DNA of 64,000 bases, taken from the NCBI RefSeq assembly GCF_010015585.1, contig NW_022985068.1, positions 1-64,000 on the forward strand, in the 5' to 3' direction. The DNA is from Eremomyces bilateralis CBS 781.70. Lineage: Eukaryota; Ascomycota; Dothideomycetes; Eremomycetales; Eremomycetaceae. Under the pieces are notes generated by a model. It was not told the origin of the DNA, did no database searches, and saw only the letters and a program-made list of their open reading frames with translations. The position numbers and the translations under genes were made by a program. Position 1 is the stretch's first letter. Every line of letters begins with the position of its first letter. Positions 46,412-59,210 of the stretch are shown piece after piece.

Positions 46412-49177
46412 CGGCGGACGCTCCTCGACATGCAGGCATTTGCCGAACCTTCGTTGTCGGGTCTGCTTTTGGCTAGCTGACGTCTTCTTATCGGTCTCAC
46501 GACTTCGAAACAATTGCTCCGATTTCTTGGTGCTGGGCGTAAACATGGCTTGTGGGTTTGGGGGTCAGGACGGAAATTCTATTTTGGGCATGAATTGGGT
46601 GGATCAACGCATTGGAGTCTTCTGGGGACGTTCGTTGTTCTTGGACGTCGGTGCTTTTCATCCCCAACAACTCTCCTGTGTTTCTTTCCATATCTCCTTA
46701 TAATGTTGTTGATGATCATGGATGAATCTACGAGGGCCATGATCTCCCAAGATACCCATTCGTTTCTCTCATTTGTAGCTTCTACTGAAAATATTGTCTG
46801 GTCACTTTTTATCATTTTTATAATTGTTTTTTTTTACCGCATTTCAAGAGGTGGAATGGTCAGCTCATCGCTACACAAACTTGCTTTCGGATCTCCAGAA
46901 GGCAACTGCTCAACGGAACTCTGCATGGTTGGGCGCACAAAAGCCTTCGCTGGAATTAGCATAGCAATTGTACGCACATACATCCTTTAGAGATGGAGAG
47001 CAATCAAAGAGCTGCTGCTTAGTGGACTGTCCGCTCCCAAAGGATTCGAGCAAAAGAGCACATGGCGTAGTTCAGATGAGCTCGAGTCAAAGCTTCATCG
47101 AAGTCATTCCTTAGCTCTTAACGGCGGGAAGGAGTTGCCCCAAATGACCAGTACTCTTGGATATTCTATCGCGTGTTCACACGGGCTACCCCCTCATCAA
47201 TCGCATGAAGCAGGGTTCGCTCAGAGGCATCTCGGATTTCGAAACCATTGCTGCACAGCTCTTCATTCGCACGGTCACCGTTCACCGTCCATATCACCAT
47301 GCCATCCCCCCACCGAAGGTCATCTCCCGCATGAAAATAAAGGCAGTTCACGAACTCATGACCAGAGTGCCGTCTGGTTCATCTCGTGAACTTCATCAAC
47401 CGGCTGAAGTTTGCGGTTCAGTCAAGCAGTTTCGCCGTTATCAGTGATGCTATGGTTTGCGGACCGCCATCGCCAAATTATCTATAGCCTGCTTGACAGG
47501 GTTATGTCGTTCATGGTTGTATTCCTTCTGGTCCGGTCGTTTCAGTCGTGATCCAATGACCAGGATGTATCATTTGTTTCGAACCAGACGCAGGATTGCA
47601 TCACCGCCTAGATGCATGATTGGCGCCAGAGGTTAATAAATCGTTCACGTGCCGCCTTTACTACACGGGAAGGAGAGCAGTGGTTGGAATAAGGTGCATC
47701 GTGAGGTTGGCACTGATTCAGGGGTTGGCCGAACCAGACGAATCCCCCGTTGCGTCCACTCTATATTCGATGACTGGGGATGACCCGTTTGCGGGCGGAG
47801 GGATATCACGGCGGCTCGTGTGAACTTGAGATATAGCGACACGACATTAAGACGTGCGGCAGATATAAGATCGACATGCTATGGCGTGCAGTAGCCCGGT
47901 TCGGGGTCGTAATCTAGGGATATGCAATATGAAACAGCGGGCAGGGGTGGAAGATTGGGTAGCACTCATAGATAGCAGAGGCTTGTGTGAAATAGGATAG
48001 AAGTGTCTCACGTATTGATTGAAGCAGATATGTGCTTCGTGAACAAACAACTGAAGGTCAATATTAGGATATCTGAATGTAGAGGCCGGTAAATTGTGGA
48101 AGAAGAAGGAAGACTGCAAAGGACATGCAGGAAACCTTGAAACGGAAAAGGACCGCACCTGCGAAGACACATGTACAGCTCCATTAGCTTTGCCATCAAT
48201 GAGGGATTCTTCCGAACAGCTTCGATCATTGAATAGATCTCGAAATGTCATCTGTTGTATTACTCTAGTCCAGATAGTCCAGCCTATTGAAAAGGAGGCG
48301 ACTCCGTATCGTTCACCTTGCCCAAGTCCAACAATCGAAATGCGAGCTCGAATGAGACCGAAGACACCACCCGAATCTCCATAGAAGAGGTTCCCAAAGA
48401 GTCCGCGATGGTTCAGGGAGTGGAATTCCGCTCCGGAAACCTAGATAATCAGCAGAACAATCCCGAAACCGTATCCGATCCTCCGCCCTTATTTCCACTC
48501 CGTCCACCAGCGGAACCTCCTCCCGAGCGGACCACCCCACCACTCCCATCCCGCTCCCCTTCCCGCTTCCCCTCCCCCGCTCCAAGTGAGCAAACACGCC
48601 ATTTCCCCATAAATTCGAAATATAGGGCCATGACCCCCTGTCGCGTCCATCCTGAGGCACTGGCGGCTCAAAAGCACTGAGCGCGCTGATTGGCCAGAAC
48701 GGCACTAGCGCGGGCGACGCGCCGACTCCCGAGATGCTGCAGATTGGGATTGTTTCAACGCGGCCGGGGCCACGCCAGTGACGTTGAAGAGTTGGAGATT
48801 TGGGATGGAGAGGTGACTCAAGTGCGTGGTTTCGGTTGGAACTGATGGGAGAGATGGGATGGGTTGGGTGGTTGACCAGTGGGATTGAATGGGAGGAGAT
48901 GGGGAATAGGGGGAGTGGAAGGGCAGGTTGGTGGGAGATAATATCTGGGTATATGGGTGAGGGCTACGTTTGAGTGTGATCCTCATGATTAGGGCAGATT
49001 TGAGGATGTTGGTGGGTGGGTGATTTTACTTCTCGTATTCCTCTCTGTCTTGTCTCCTTCTCTACTTCTCTTCTGAGTCTTCAACGTGTGTTTTTCGAGC
49101 TGTTGTAATACAGAGGGTTTTGCGTGGTGGGACACACAACCGACTGCATCTGTTGTGCCCGTACCTTAATAATAATA
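46412..49177. other. Intergenic, 2.8 kb, no firm gene
   Basis: The first 600 bp are probably the 3' untranslated region of the Myb/SANT gene (poly-T tract near 46826). Two Ser/Pro-rich frames face each other at 48318-48680 (plus) and 48705-48986 (minus, ATG-initiated, 93 codons). Neither has a recognisable motif and both could be chance in low-complexity DNA. The last 200 bp form the promoter of the membrane-protein gene. Confidence 0.45.
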
Positions 49178-50281
49178 ATGCTACTGGATACGAGCAATTG
49201 CACCGATGTGCCTGATACCGCACCTTCAGACGCAGGCGTCGCTGGCGCTGGTGTAAGCATCACATCTCCTTACCTCCCCTGTTCCATCTCAACCGGATCC
49301 CCTTATAGATGATTATCCAATACTCACCTCCGCGTCTAGGTCCTCCTCTCTTTCATCCTCACCGCCGCCCTCGCCCTCATCCTCTCCGCCATCGTCATCA
49401 TCCAAGAACACCTCCGCAAATCCGAAGCCAAAATCACCCGCAAGCTCCTCCTCTCCTTCTCCGACCAGCAGATCCTCACCGGCATCGGCATCCAATGCGT
49501 CGCCATCGTCAAGTTGCAATGGATGATCCCCTACCACTTCTTCCTCGTCTGGATGCTCTCGGCCATCTCCACCGCCACCCACAGCGTGACCCTGCTCGCG
49601 CTGCACAACGACTTCCGCCGTGACTGGGTGCTGCGCTGGCTGCGCCAAGCGCTGATGTTCCTCAACTTGGTCCTGTCGTGCGCGCTGGGAATTTTCGTGC
49701 TGTTCGCGGTGATGAAGGACTTGCCCGAGACGTTACCGATCGCGTGTGCGTTCTCGGACCGGCCGTCGAAGCCGCCGTCGCGCGCGCCGCTGTCGTTTGC
49801 AGGGACGCTGGCGGTGATCGTGGGGAATTGCGTCGTGTTTGCATTCGCGGTGTGGTATCTACATCTGCGGGGGAAGAAGTGGTTGAGGGTGATGCAAGTG
49901 ATTAGTCTGATGGTCTTGATGGCGATTGGGATCGGGGCGGCGGCGAAAGTCATTATGCTCTCGCAGGCGTTTGGGACCCCTTCGGTAGCCCTTGCGGACG
50001 AAGGGGAGAAGGTGTGGAGTTTCGGACAGTTGTTGCCGCTGTTGCTATTACTGCTGCCATTCATGTCTGCCGTCGAGATCTTCAGAGGTAAGAAGCACGG
50101 CTGGATGAAGATCCGAGATATACTCACGCGTGTCATAGGTGAAATGACCGTTCCGTCACCCATGGCTGACGATCAGGTGCGTCTCGCCGATGACGACGAG
50201 CAGGCCATCCCGATCAAGCGGACATCATTCGATCCGAACCCGTTCTGGGGGAAGCAGCCCGTCAGTCGGTTCTCAAACTGA
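49178..50281 (+). CDS. Multi-pass membrane protein, unknown function
   Basis: Exons 49178-49252 and 49340-50281 (87-nt intron, GTAAGC donor, TAG acceptor) give 338 residues. The N-terminal exon has a Cys and an acidic stretch (NCTDVPDTAPSDAGVAGAG), then come six or seven hydrophobic helices: VLLSFILTAALALILSAIVI, IPYHFFLVWMLSAISTATHS, ALMFLNLVLSCALGIFVLFA, FAGTLAVIVGNCVVFAFAVW, ISLMVLMAIGIGAAAKVIML, LLPLLLLLLPFMSAVEIF. A short loop carries conserved-looking ITRKLLLSFSDQQILTGIGI. The C-terminal tail is charged and cytosolic-looking (DPNPFWGKQP). The pattern (an N-terminal Cys near a D-x-A-G motif, SDQQ before the second helix) is shared by a large family of fungal integral membrane proteins that are mostly uncharacterised. 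No transport or receptor motif is evident. Confidence 0.82.
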
Positions 50282-51759
50282 ACACCAGATTCAATCGAGG
50301 GACAATAGAGCTCCATTCAGCCTTTGACCGGTTCAGAGGCTATTGAAGGAGCCACGTGACGCCACGCTGTAGCATCCGGTATCAGACAGCAAGGCAGGCC
50401 AAGGTCAACCATGCTATGACTAGAACTGGACTATTGTTAAACTAGTTGATCTGGCAGGACGCCCAAGCCCGGGTGATAAGCCTTCCTGACGACGGGCCGA
50501 ATCCTACTTGGTCCCGGTTGGGAGTAAGGCTGAAACAGGATTACCGATCGGACTGGGCAAGACTCGGAAAATATGTTTTTTGCTGCGCCCATGCATGGAC
50601 GGAAAGCTCAGGATACGAAACTTATGAACAACGGGCAGGTAGAGGATAGACATGGGAGTCGAAGTCAGTCTGGTGATACAGAATATCGATATTCGGATAA
50701 TGGCATTTCAATGATGATCGATATCATACCCACCATGTCAAGTAAATCGTGCTGCATCTCCTCTGTCGGGTCTTCAACTCGATTGAACAAGCGACCCGTC
50801 CAGAGCCACGATAGGTTAGTCACGCGTCCTGGTGCCCGCAGCAGCGCGTGAACAGCTGCTGCTGTGCAGATGATCCCCCATGCACCTTGCCGCCCTCCAT
50901 TCCAACCTTCTCGTTCCCAATCGTGGGTTTTGAACAGTCATCGAAGTTGGTATTTATTTGTCATTCGGCAGCTGGACAAAATAAGATCGGGTATGAGGTA
51001 TGACTGGTAGGATGGGTGCAGGTTGCCGTGAGCGGAGGGAAATGATGCAGGAAACCCCGTGGCTTCACGGGTCGCTAGTGAGTATGATCGGGTGGGACGG
51101 GAGGTGGCTGTTGCGGGATTGCCGCTATCGAGTACGTATTCAAAATACCCGGACGCGTTATTGCATTCACTGTTATTATTGCAGTGATAGCAGGTACTTG
51201 GAGTGATGCTTTGGTGTAAACAGAACCAGACGAACGCACGATACACGTTGCCTTGTTGCCTGGTTCAATTGTCGCCTTACTGCCTCATTGCCTCAATCTG
51301 AATCGTGCTCTCTGCTCTCACGTCAATCTTTGTGTCTCTTCATCACCACCGCCAGCGTCCACCACCGAATCCGCGCATCCGATTCACCTTCGCCTTCTTC
51401 TTCGCCTGCACGTTTCCTCCCACGTTTATCCTTTTCCTAACACTCACTCTCTTCATCTCCCTCTCTCTCTATCCCCAAATTTCCCCCACTCACAGAAAAT
51501 CCTCCTTTCCCTTGCACCATCCCCGAATGACATCTTGATGTTCTTCGGCTGCTACCGAGTGCTTACTGCAGAGATCTAATCTCCGCTCCACCAATTCCAT
51601 TCAACCCCACCATTGCTTGCCGTCGTTTTTGCGATATTGCGTACCGGTACATCGACGACATCTCTCCTCCGCTGCTTCCTCCATCGCCATATCGCAACAT
51701 CGCTACACTTTCCTTTCAGCCCTCCCTGCTGCCTTCCGTGTGCAGCTATCCTGCCAAAC
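50282..51759. other. Intergenic and pyrimidine-rich leader of the CCCH gene
   Basis: No gene seen. 51310-51540 is strongly C/T-rich (runs of CTCTCT and CCTCC), the usual look of a fungal core promoter or long leader. Transcription of the CCCH gene may start within or just after it. Confidence 0.55.
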
Positions 51760-54020
51760 ATGAGCGGTTTACCCCCGCCGTTTGCGCCGGGAAGCGGTGC
51801 CAATGGCCAATCTACCGGCGGTACCTCTGGGAGCGGTGCTGGGGCTGGCAACGCTCGTCAGGTCCGCCAGCGTCCCTCGGGTGACTTCCGTCGTTCCTCC
51901 ACTGGTGGTTCTCAAGGAGCGCAGCCAGTTCCAGGTGGTCGGAATTCGACCGGTGGACTTCCAGCTCCGGTTCAACGTCCTTTTGGACCCGCGAGTCCTC
52001 CAAACAAGAGTACGTGATAATTGGGACTCGAGCATTGCGAATGAGATATCACGGTGACTAACACATATCAATCGCAGACACGAAGCATGTACCCTGCAAG
52101 TTCTTCCGTCAAGGAGCCTGCCAGGCTGGAACGGCTTGCCCATTCCTCCACACCCTCGACGTCGTTACCCCGTGCAAATATTATCAAAAGGTACGAAGTC
52201 CGGTCAAGGGTGGTTGATGTGCATGGAACAGCCGATTGACAATCACATAGGGTAATTGCAAGTTTGGGATGAAATGCGCCAATCAACATATCATGCCTGA
52301 CGGCCGAATCGCAAACCGTCCAAACTACGGAATGGGTTCCTCTCAACCTCCAGTTGCTCTCGGGAACCGCGTCGCACTCCATTCACCCACTACACCCGCA
52401 CCACCGTCATCACTCCTCACCCTTCAAGCTCAGCGCAACCAAGGTCCACCCGGCGCGATTCGACCGGGACCAAATGGGGAATACACCTACGGGCCTGCTC
52501 AGCAGTATATGGGCTCCATGGGGATTGGAGGCGATATGAACTCGTTGCTCGATCCCTCCGCACACGATCTCGGTTCCTCTCCGACCTCCATGGCCCGCAG
52601 CTACACCATCCGAGACGCCCCCCTACCTGAATCATTCGATCCGCAAGGGGTCAGCGTCATCCCCCGCACTGGTCCCATGGCAGCTAGCGTTCCCGCACAT
52701 TTCGGCATCGATCTAGCCAGTCCCCAACCCGTCGCGACTGGGAATAACAAGACCGGTTCTGGCCTCAGCTTTACCTCCGGATCGCCTGCTGCAGGTCCGC
52801 TTCGTCATGGAACTGGGATTGACGCCGTGGTCAACAGCCGGAACGTCCAAAGCACCAACCGAGGATTTCCATCCTTTGGTTCATCCCCACCTACCATCAG
52901 TGATGATCTAGCTAGCGGTCGCCGCACCATGCATTCGGATCGGTACCGGAATCTGAAGCAACCTTTCCTGTCCGCCAGCCTTGGAGCGGCCGGCTCGCGA
53001 AGTCCCATGGGGTTCGGCCCCATGAACTCCATGCGCTCGCCATCCGGATACGATGCAGCTCGGGCATCCGATGCCGACGCAGGAGAATGGGACCCCGCCA
53101 TGCAGCTGGATGAAGACCTCCTCGAACGTGACCTGAGAGCAAGCCTCGACATCGACAACAAGCCCCACAAACCTCTCACCGACCGCCGCCTCTCTCGAAA
53201 CGGTGAAGACGATGCCTTCAACATGCGACCTCTGAACGCAGCGCTCAGCTCCCCCCGCCTCGACCCATCCTCCAGCTTCCGTCCTCTCGGCCACCGCCAT
53301 TCCCTCTCCGGCCTTGGCTCCGAGAACGTCCTCGGAAGCAGCTTCGGCGCTGTCGGTACCCCGGGCAGCAAAGTCGGCAGCCCCCCCAGCGGTTTCGTCG
53401 GCAGCCCTTCGCGTTTCAGCCAGTTCTTCTCGAAATCTACCACCAAAGAGTCTTCGACCACCACGAACGGCAACACCGTCGACCCCCCTTCCAATAACGG
53501 CGCCATGCCCATCAGTAAGGCCCCGAGCAACCCCGGCCCCAGCCCCTTCGGCCACGTCGGCTCCCCGCTCCGCACAGCCAGCTTCGGCGTCGGTTCGCCC
53601 GAAGGCGATCTCAACGCGGGCTTCTCGAGAAGCCCCCCACCGCATCGAAAGAACAGCGGCTCCCTAAGCGTCCTGAGCCAGCAACTCCAACGCACGAAAC
53701 GCAGCGGCTCCACGACCGAACCCAGCGACATCGCCGAGCAGCCCCCCTCCCGAACGACTGCCGACACCGCGAGTCTTGCGCCCGCGCCCGCGCCGCCGAT
53801 GAAGCGTATCACGTCGACGTCGTCGAATATCCCGAGCCATGGCATCGCGGAGACGGAGGAGGAGGAACTATTCGAAATGGATGTGGAGGAGGGGCTGTCG
53901 CCTGGGGGTGGGAAGGCGGATGCGGAGGAGAAGGGGAGGGGGAAGCGGAGTAGTTGGCAGAAGGCGTGGGGTCAGGGGTTTGATGGCGTGGGACGTGGAT
54001 TGGGCGTCAGGGGCCGCTGA
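51760..54020 (+). CDS. CCCH zinc-finger protein with two tandem fingers
   Basis: Exons 51760-52009, 52078-52190, 52251-54020 (introns of 68 and 60 nt) give 710 residues. The Gly/Ser/Pro-rich leader is followed by two CCCH fingers of spacing C-x7-C-x5-C-x3-H: CKFFRQGACQAGTACPFLH and CKYYQKGNCKFGMKCANQH (about residues 90-135). The second intron splits finger 2 right after its first Lys. The remaining 570 residues are low-complexity: Ser/Pro/Gly stretches, a short charged helix (DLLERDLRASLDID), SPSRFSQFF, SVLSQQLQRTKRSGS, and an acidic segment near the end (EEEELFEMDVEEGLSP). It is probably an RNA-binding regulator. The tandem-finger layout recalls yeast Lee1 and related fungal proteins, but equivalence is not shown. 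Confidence 0.9.
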
Positions 54021-55617
54021 TTGAGGCGGGGCGGAACAAGATGTGCTCGTTGCTTAATGAACGGTGCATTGCTGGAAAAGATGAACGAGCAGACGGCGGT
54101 GCTTCGACTCGGGATTATGTTGCCATCCGGCGTTTCTACCTGTCACGGCGATGGGTGGGGAGGCGATCACTGAACATTCCCATCTCTCTTTGTGCGAATT
54201 CCCCCACTATACGCTACACCCCCTTCCTGTACTCCCCCCTTTCCCTTTGCCTCCAACCTCATGGCACAATATGCTTTCCTTTTCACTCATTTCTCCATGT
54301 CCAAAGGAAAGAGACAGTCTCAACGACGAACTTCACGGGCAGCACACAGCACATCACCACAGCACATCGCATCACCACGGCGCAGCGGCCAGCATTTTTC
54401 TTTCGCATGTTTCTCACACACACCAGCATCATTATACCCTTCTTCATACACGGGGAACCGGATCATCCCCGACGCCGAGGAGGCCGATCCGACGCAGTGC
54501 GGAACGAAAAGCACATGAACGAGGAAGAAGGGACGGATGATCGGACTAGGATAGGATGAAGGGACGGGGATTGAACGGACGGGATGGATATTGTATGATA
54601 GATGAGAAAACGAGACTACATGGATATACTCGGCAATGAAACAATCCAGATTCAGTTTGGTATTGTCGGTCGGTGGAGTAGGCTAGATTCTTGGTGCTGA
54701 ACAATCGGTGGACGGCGAGGACTATCAGGTGGATATCCAGGTGCCTGTTCGGGATTCGTGGGAAACAGTTGGGTGAATCAGTCTGGCTACCATATCCTTC
54801 ATCCTGAATTCCCTTTGCTCCATCCGATTGATATACGACATACGTAAAGTACCGTGCCCCATATCCGCCGATTGGGGTTTGGTGGGCAGTGGGCACGCAT
54901 CGGATTGCCATATCCAGCTAGTGAGGGGTGTTAAGATAAGGGCGGGGATAGCGCAGAACCACAGTACGACTCCGGACTAACTAGAACCCATCCAGTTCGC
55001 ATTGAATTGGAGGGCATTGCAGCAATCAAAGCACGATTGTCCTAGAATTTGAATCGTAAGGGCGAGGTGGAAGTCATTACTATAGTCAACTACATAGAAA
55101 TAACCTGGCCCAATCAAAAAGCCCACCTTCCCTCAAATGATCACGATGACCGGTTCTCGCAGGATCTCCTCGCAGGAAATCCGAGACAGAGATAAGTAAT
55201 CTGACGCTTATGTTGCCTAGACGCCTAGGATATTCCCCTTATACAGAAACGGTACACTATATCCGACAAGGAGGAGACCATGATCCATGGAGGCGTTCCG
55301 GACCCCTCACCCTGCAGTTACTACGTCCCTAGAACCAGCAACCATTGTCCAATCGCCACGAACGTGGGTGGTGATGAAGGTGAGATTCTCAAATACACCG
55401 AACTGATACCACGCGTAATCGGTTGCCGTTTGTGTATTGATAGATACGCTGATGGACGAGTTGCTTGTTGGATGAGGGGGCAATTCTGTACTACTGGCTA
55501 GCATCGGTACTATATATAACGGGAGGCGAACTCCCTTATCGTCACCTCTACGTCCTCATTGTCCCCGAACTTCATCTCCTATTGAATCTTCAAGTCATTC
55601 CCGCAAACGATCTCACT
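54021..55617. other. Intergenic, 1.6 kb, no gene seen
   Basis: The left part is the 3' untranslated region of the CCCH gene (C/A-rich with CACAGCACATCACC-type repeats near 54335-54390). The right part is the promoter of the amine oxidase gene, with a C/T-rich stretch immediately before its ATG. Confidence 0.55.
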
Positions 55618-57768
55618 ATGTCTCCTCCAGCAGCCACCGAGATCAATGGCTCCTCGCCCCCCATCCGCTCCAAACCTTCCTCCACCCCTCACCCCCTCTC
55701 CCCCCTCAGCGCTGCCGAGATCCAATCCGCCGCCTCCCTCATCCACGCCCTCTTCCCCGCCACTGTCGACCTCCACTTCAAAACCATCACCCTCCACGAG
55801 CCCCCCAAAGCCTCTGTCCTCCCCTTCCTCGCCGCCGAACGCTCCGGCGACCCCACCCCCTCCCTCCCCCGCCACGCCTTCGTCAACTACTACATCCGCA
55901 ACACCAACCGCCTCCATGAAGCCATCGTCGAACTCTCCTCCGCCTCCGTCGTCCAGAACAAACTCCTCCCGAAAAATTACCATGCCCCCGCCGATAGCGA
56001 GGAGCTCATCGACCTCGAGAAGATCGCGTTGGCGGATCCGTCCGTGCAGGCGGCGATCGCGAAGCTGCAGCTGCCCGAGGGCACGGTGGTGGTGCTGGAC
56101 CCATGGATCTACGGCAGCGACGGGGTGGACGACGACGAGCGGATGCACCAGTGTCTAATGTACATGCGCGACCCTTCGAACAGCGAGGAGGTGGACTCGA
56201 ATTACTATGCGCTGCCGCTGCCAATCTCGCCGGTGATGAGCGCGGTGGATCACCGGGTGGTGCGGGTGGATGTGGTGCCGACGGGGAGGGATAATGCGAT
56301 CAAGGAGCTGGGGAAGACCACGGTGTATCCGGCGAATGAGTACTTGCCGGAGTATCAGACGCTAAGGACGGATTTGAAGCCGTTGCAGATGGTGCAGCCG
56401 GAGGGGGCGAGTTTTACGGTGACGGAGGCGGGGGAGACGAGCGTGTTAGAGTGGCAGAAGTGGAGGATGAGGGTGGGGTTCAATATGAGAGAGGGTCCGG
56501 TTCTGCATGATGTAGGTGCACCCCTTTGTGGTAGGAGGAATTTACTGACTCTCTAGATTTCGTACGAGGGTCGACCGCTCTTCTACAGAGTGGCACTGGC
56601 GGAGATGAACGTCCCCTATGCGGATCCACGAAGCCCTTTCCACCGGAAGTCGGCCTTTGATTTGGGTGATGTTGGAGCGGGTCTTATGGCGAACAACCTC
56701 AAGCTCGGATGTGACTGTCTCGGATCCATCCACTACCTCAACTCCGTGTTGTCCGACACCAAAGGCAAACCACTGCCCATGGAGAATGTGATCTGCATCC
56801 ACGAGCAAGACGGCGGCATCGGCTGGAAGCACACCAACTTCCGCACCGGCCGCGCCGCCGTCGTTCGCCAGCGCCAGCTGGTCGTCCAAACCATCATGAC
56901 CGTCGCGAACTACGAGTACATCGTCGCCTTCATCTTCAACCAAGCCGGCGAATTCACCTTTGAGGTCCGCGCCACCGGCATCCTCAGCACCCAGCCCATC
57001 GACGAAGGCCTCTCCGTCCCCTGGGGCACCGTCGTCCACCCCGGCGTCCTCGCCGTCCATCACCAGCACATCTTCTCCCTACGCGTCGACCCGCACCTCG
57101 ACGGGCAGAGCAACCGCGTTGTCTACGATGAGGCGTCCCCGATGCCCAAATCCGACTTCAACCCGCACGGTAACGGGTACGAGGTGCATACGACGCCGAT
57201 CACGCAGTCGGGCGGCTACGATCTCGACCCGCTACGCAACCGGCTCTTCAAGATCCAGAATGCCGGCGTCAAGAACCCGATCAACGGCCTCCCCGTTGCC
57301 TACAAGATCGTGCCGCCGCCGTTCCAGTTCACGCTCTCGGACCCCTCGTCCTTCAACCACAAGCGCGCCGAGTTCTCCGATCACAACATCTACGTCGTCA
57401 AGTACGTCGACCACGAGCTGTACCCGGGGGGTCAGTATACCAACCAATCGCGCGGCGGCACCGGCGTGCGCAGCTGGGCAAATCGGAAGGAGAACGTGCT
57501 CGACGAGGATCTGGTGGTGTACGTGCAGATGGGGATCAACCACGTGCCGCGCATCGAGGATTTCCCGGTGATGCCGGTGGAGACCCTGCAGTGCCATTTC
57601 AAGCCGGTGAATTTCTTCACGAAGAACCCCGCGATGGATGTGCCGCCGAGTGAGCAGCGGTTCAATCAGAGTACGCTGGTGAGTGCGCAGCATTGTCAGC
57701 CGGGGGTGGAGGGGGTGGTGACGGCGGAGGGGACGGTGGAGACGAATGGGAGTGCGTGCTGTAATTGA
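55618..57768 (+). CDS. Copper amine oxidase (TPQ-dependent)
   Basis: Exons 55618-56511 and 56557-57768 (45-nt intron) give 701 residues. It oxidatively deaminates primary amines to aldehyde, ammonia and hydrogen peroxide. The cofactor tyrosine is in VANYEY (Tyr codon at 56911, about residue 417), which self-processes to topaquinone. The copper ligands are the HQH pair in VHHQHIF and the His of GINHVPRIEDF. The catalytic-base region is KSAFDLGDVGAG. N2 and N3 domain segments are present before the intron (SAAEIQSAASLIHALFP, LLPKNYHAP). The C-terminus (SACCN) lacks a classical peroxisome signal, unlike yeast relatives. In fungi these enzymes let the cell use amines as nitrogen source. A dead alcohol dehydrogenase lies 1.4 kb downstream. 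Length and motifs are normal, so it should be active. Confidence 0.95.
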
Positions 57769-59210
57769 CGGGGGAGATGGATTGTAGATTTTGGTGACAT
57801 GATTGCGTATATGAGATATCCTAGGGATTTAGTCATGATTTAGATTAACCAAATGGTTCAGCAGTTAGCATCATTTGTCAGTGTCATGAATCGACTTCAC
57901 CCCTGATGGACAAAGTATGACTCACTTGGTTCTGTATATAAAGCAGAGGCTGCACAACTACTACTCCCAGTGTCGCGTATCGATACATGATTGGAACTGC
58001 GTCGAAATCTAACGCAGCCATTCTGAATCAGCGACAGACAGCGAACGTATCGATACCTCGTTGGCGGAACCCAACAGTGATAGGCGTCCACGATGTGCTT
58101 CTTTGACTCCAATGAAACTAATGGACTCAGAGACTGGAACGATGAAGATTGTCCGTTTTCGATCGAGTACGGGTAACGGTAAACTAAATGAAGCATGTGA
58201 TTAAGTACCTGTAGGTCAAGGCCGTCCTTGGTCCGAGTATAACGCTGTTATAGCGTTATCGGAATACTATTAGCATGTTCGCCTAACAACTAGCATGTCA
58301 TTCCATATAACGACTGATGATACAGCAGCTGGCACCGCCGACAACTGTGTCCCCGACTCCAGAATAGCAGCATCAGTCGGTGAGCTCGACGTATCTGACT
58401 GTAAGAATTCTATCCCCTATAGTAACCACACTGACGCGTATTGTTCTGAGTATATGAGTCCTCTGGCAGCGGTTTCTCCTATAAGACCAGGCCGTTAGTG
58501 TTCTATGAACAGAAAACAAACATCCTTTTTCGGCTCTTTACAAATTTGAAAGACATCTTATTCAATCGACAGTCAGCTTAGTCGCATTCAGTGCTTGAAG
58601 GAACAATGTTCGCTCTAGGACCGCAGAAGGAGACGCGATATACCGCTTCAACGATCTAGTCGAAATTGGAACACAACACTGGTATCCGCAGACATCCTTG
58701 CCTGGTATAAGTACCATACGCACCGTCAGGACAAATATCAAGGGACTGGTAGAAAAAAGGGACTGCACGAAGCGTTATTGCATGACCTCCGAGTCGTACA
58801 GGCCTCTGAAATCATCAGTACAGATACCAGGCCAAATGAATCGGGGCCAAAGGGACCAGTGCTAGGTAATAGGACCACGCCAGGCAAAGAGGAGAGGCTA
58901 TTGTGGAGCATCCACTTCCGAAACCTGTATATGCCACGACGCCCACCTTTTACTATCTCGGCGAATGAAGAAGTTCGGTGTTCAATAAGAGATACAATCC
59001 CGTGGCTTACGAGGGCCGGCAGAATATGGCCCTTCTATTCAGCGGCCCCTCCTACGTTTTATATATCCCGCAGCATCCGACTGTATTTATCTTCCCAGTG
59101 CTGACCTTTAGATATACGACTTGAGGGATGGACTCGGAGAGATATCACGGGACTGAATGAATTAAATAGTCGCATTCTGAGGACAACAGATAGCCATATG
59201 AAGACGCATT
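57769..59210. other. Intergenic, 1.4 kb, no gene seen
   Basis: Short frames only. An inverted repeat ATAACGCT / AGCGTTAT with a 5-base loop lies at 58239-58259. Confidence 0.5.

Noticed and set aside
47157-47447. 96-codon plus-strand frame
   Set aside because: No ATG at its start and no similarity I can recognise.
48705-48986. 93-codon minus-strand ATG frame, Ser/Pro-rich
   Set aside because: No recognisable motif and low-complexity DNA; not enough to call a gene.
52805-53845. Long minus-strand frame opposite the CCCH gene
   Set aside because: Antisense shadow of a Ser/Pro-rich coding region with no motif of its own.
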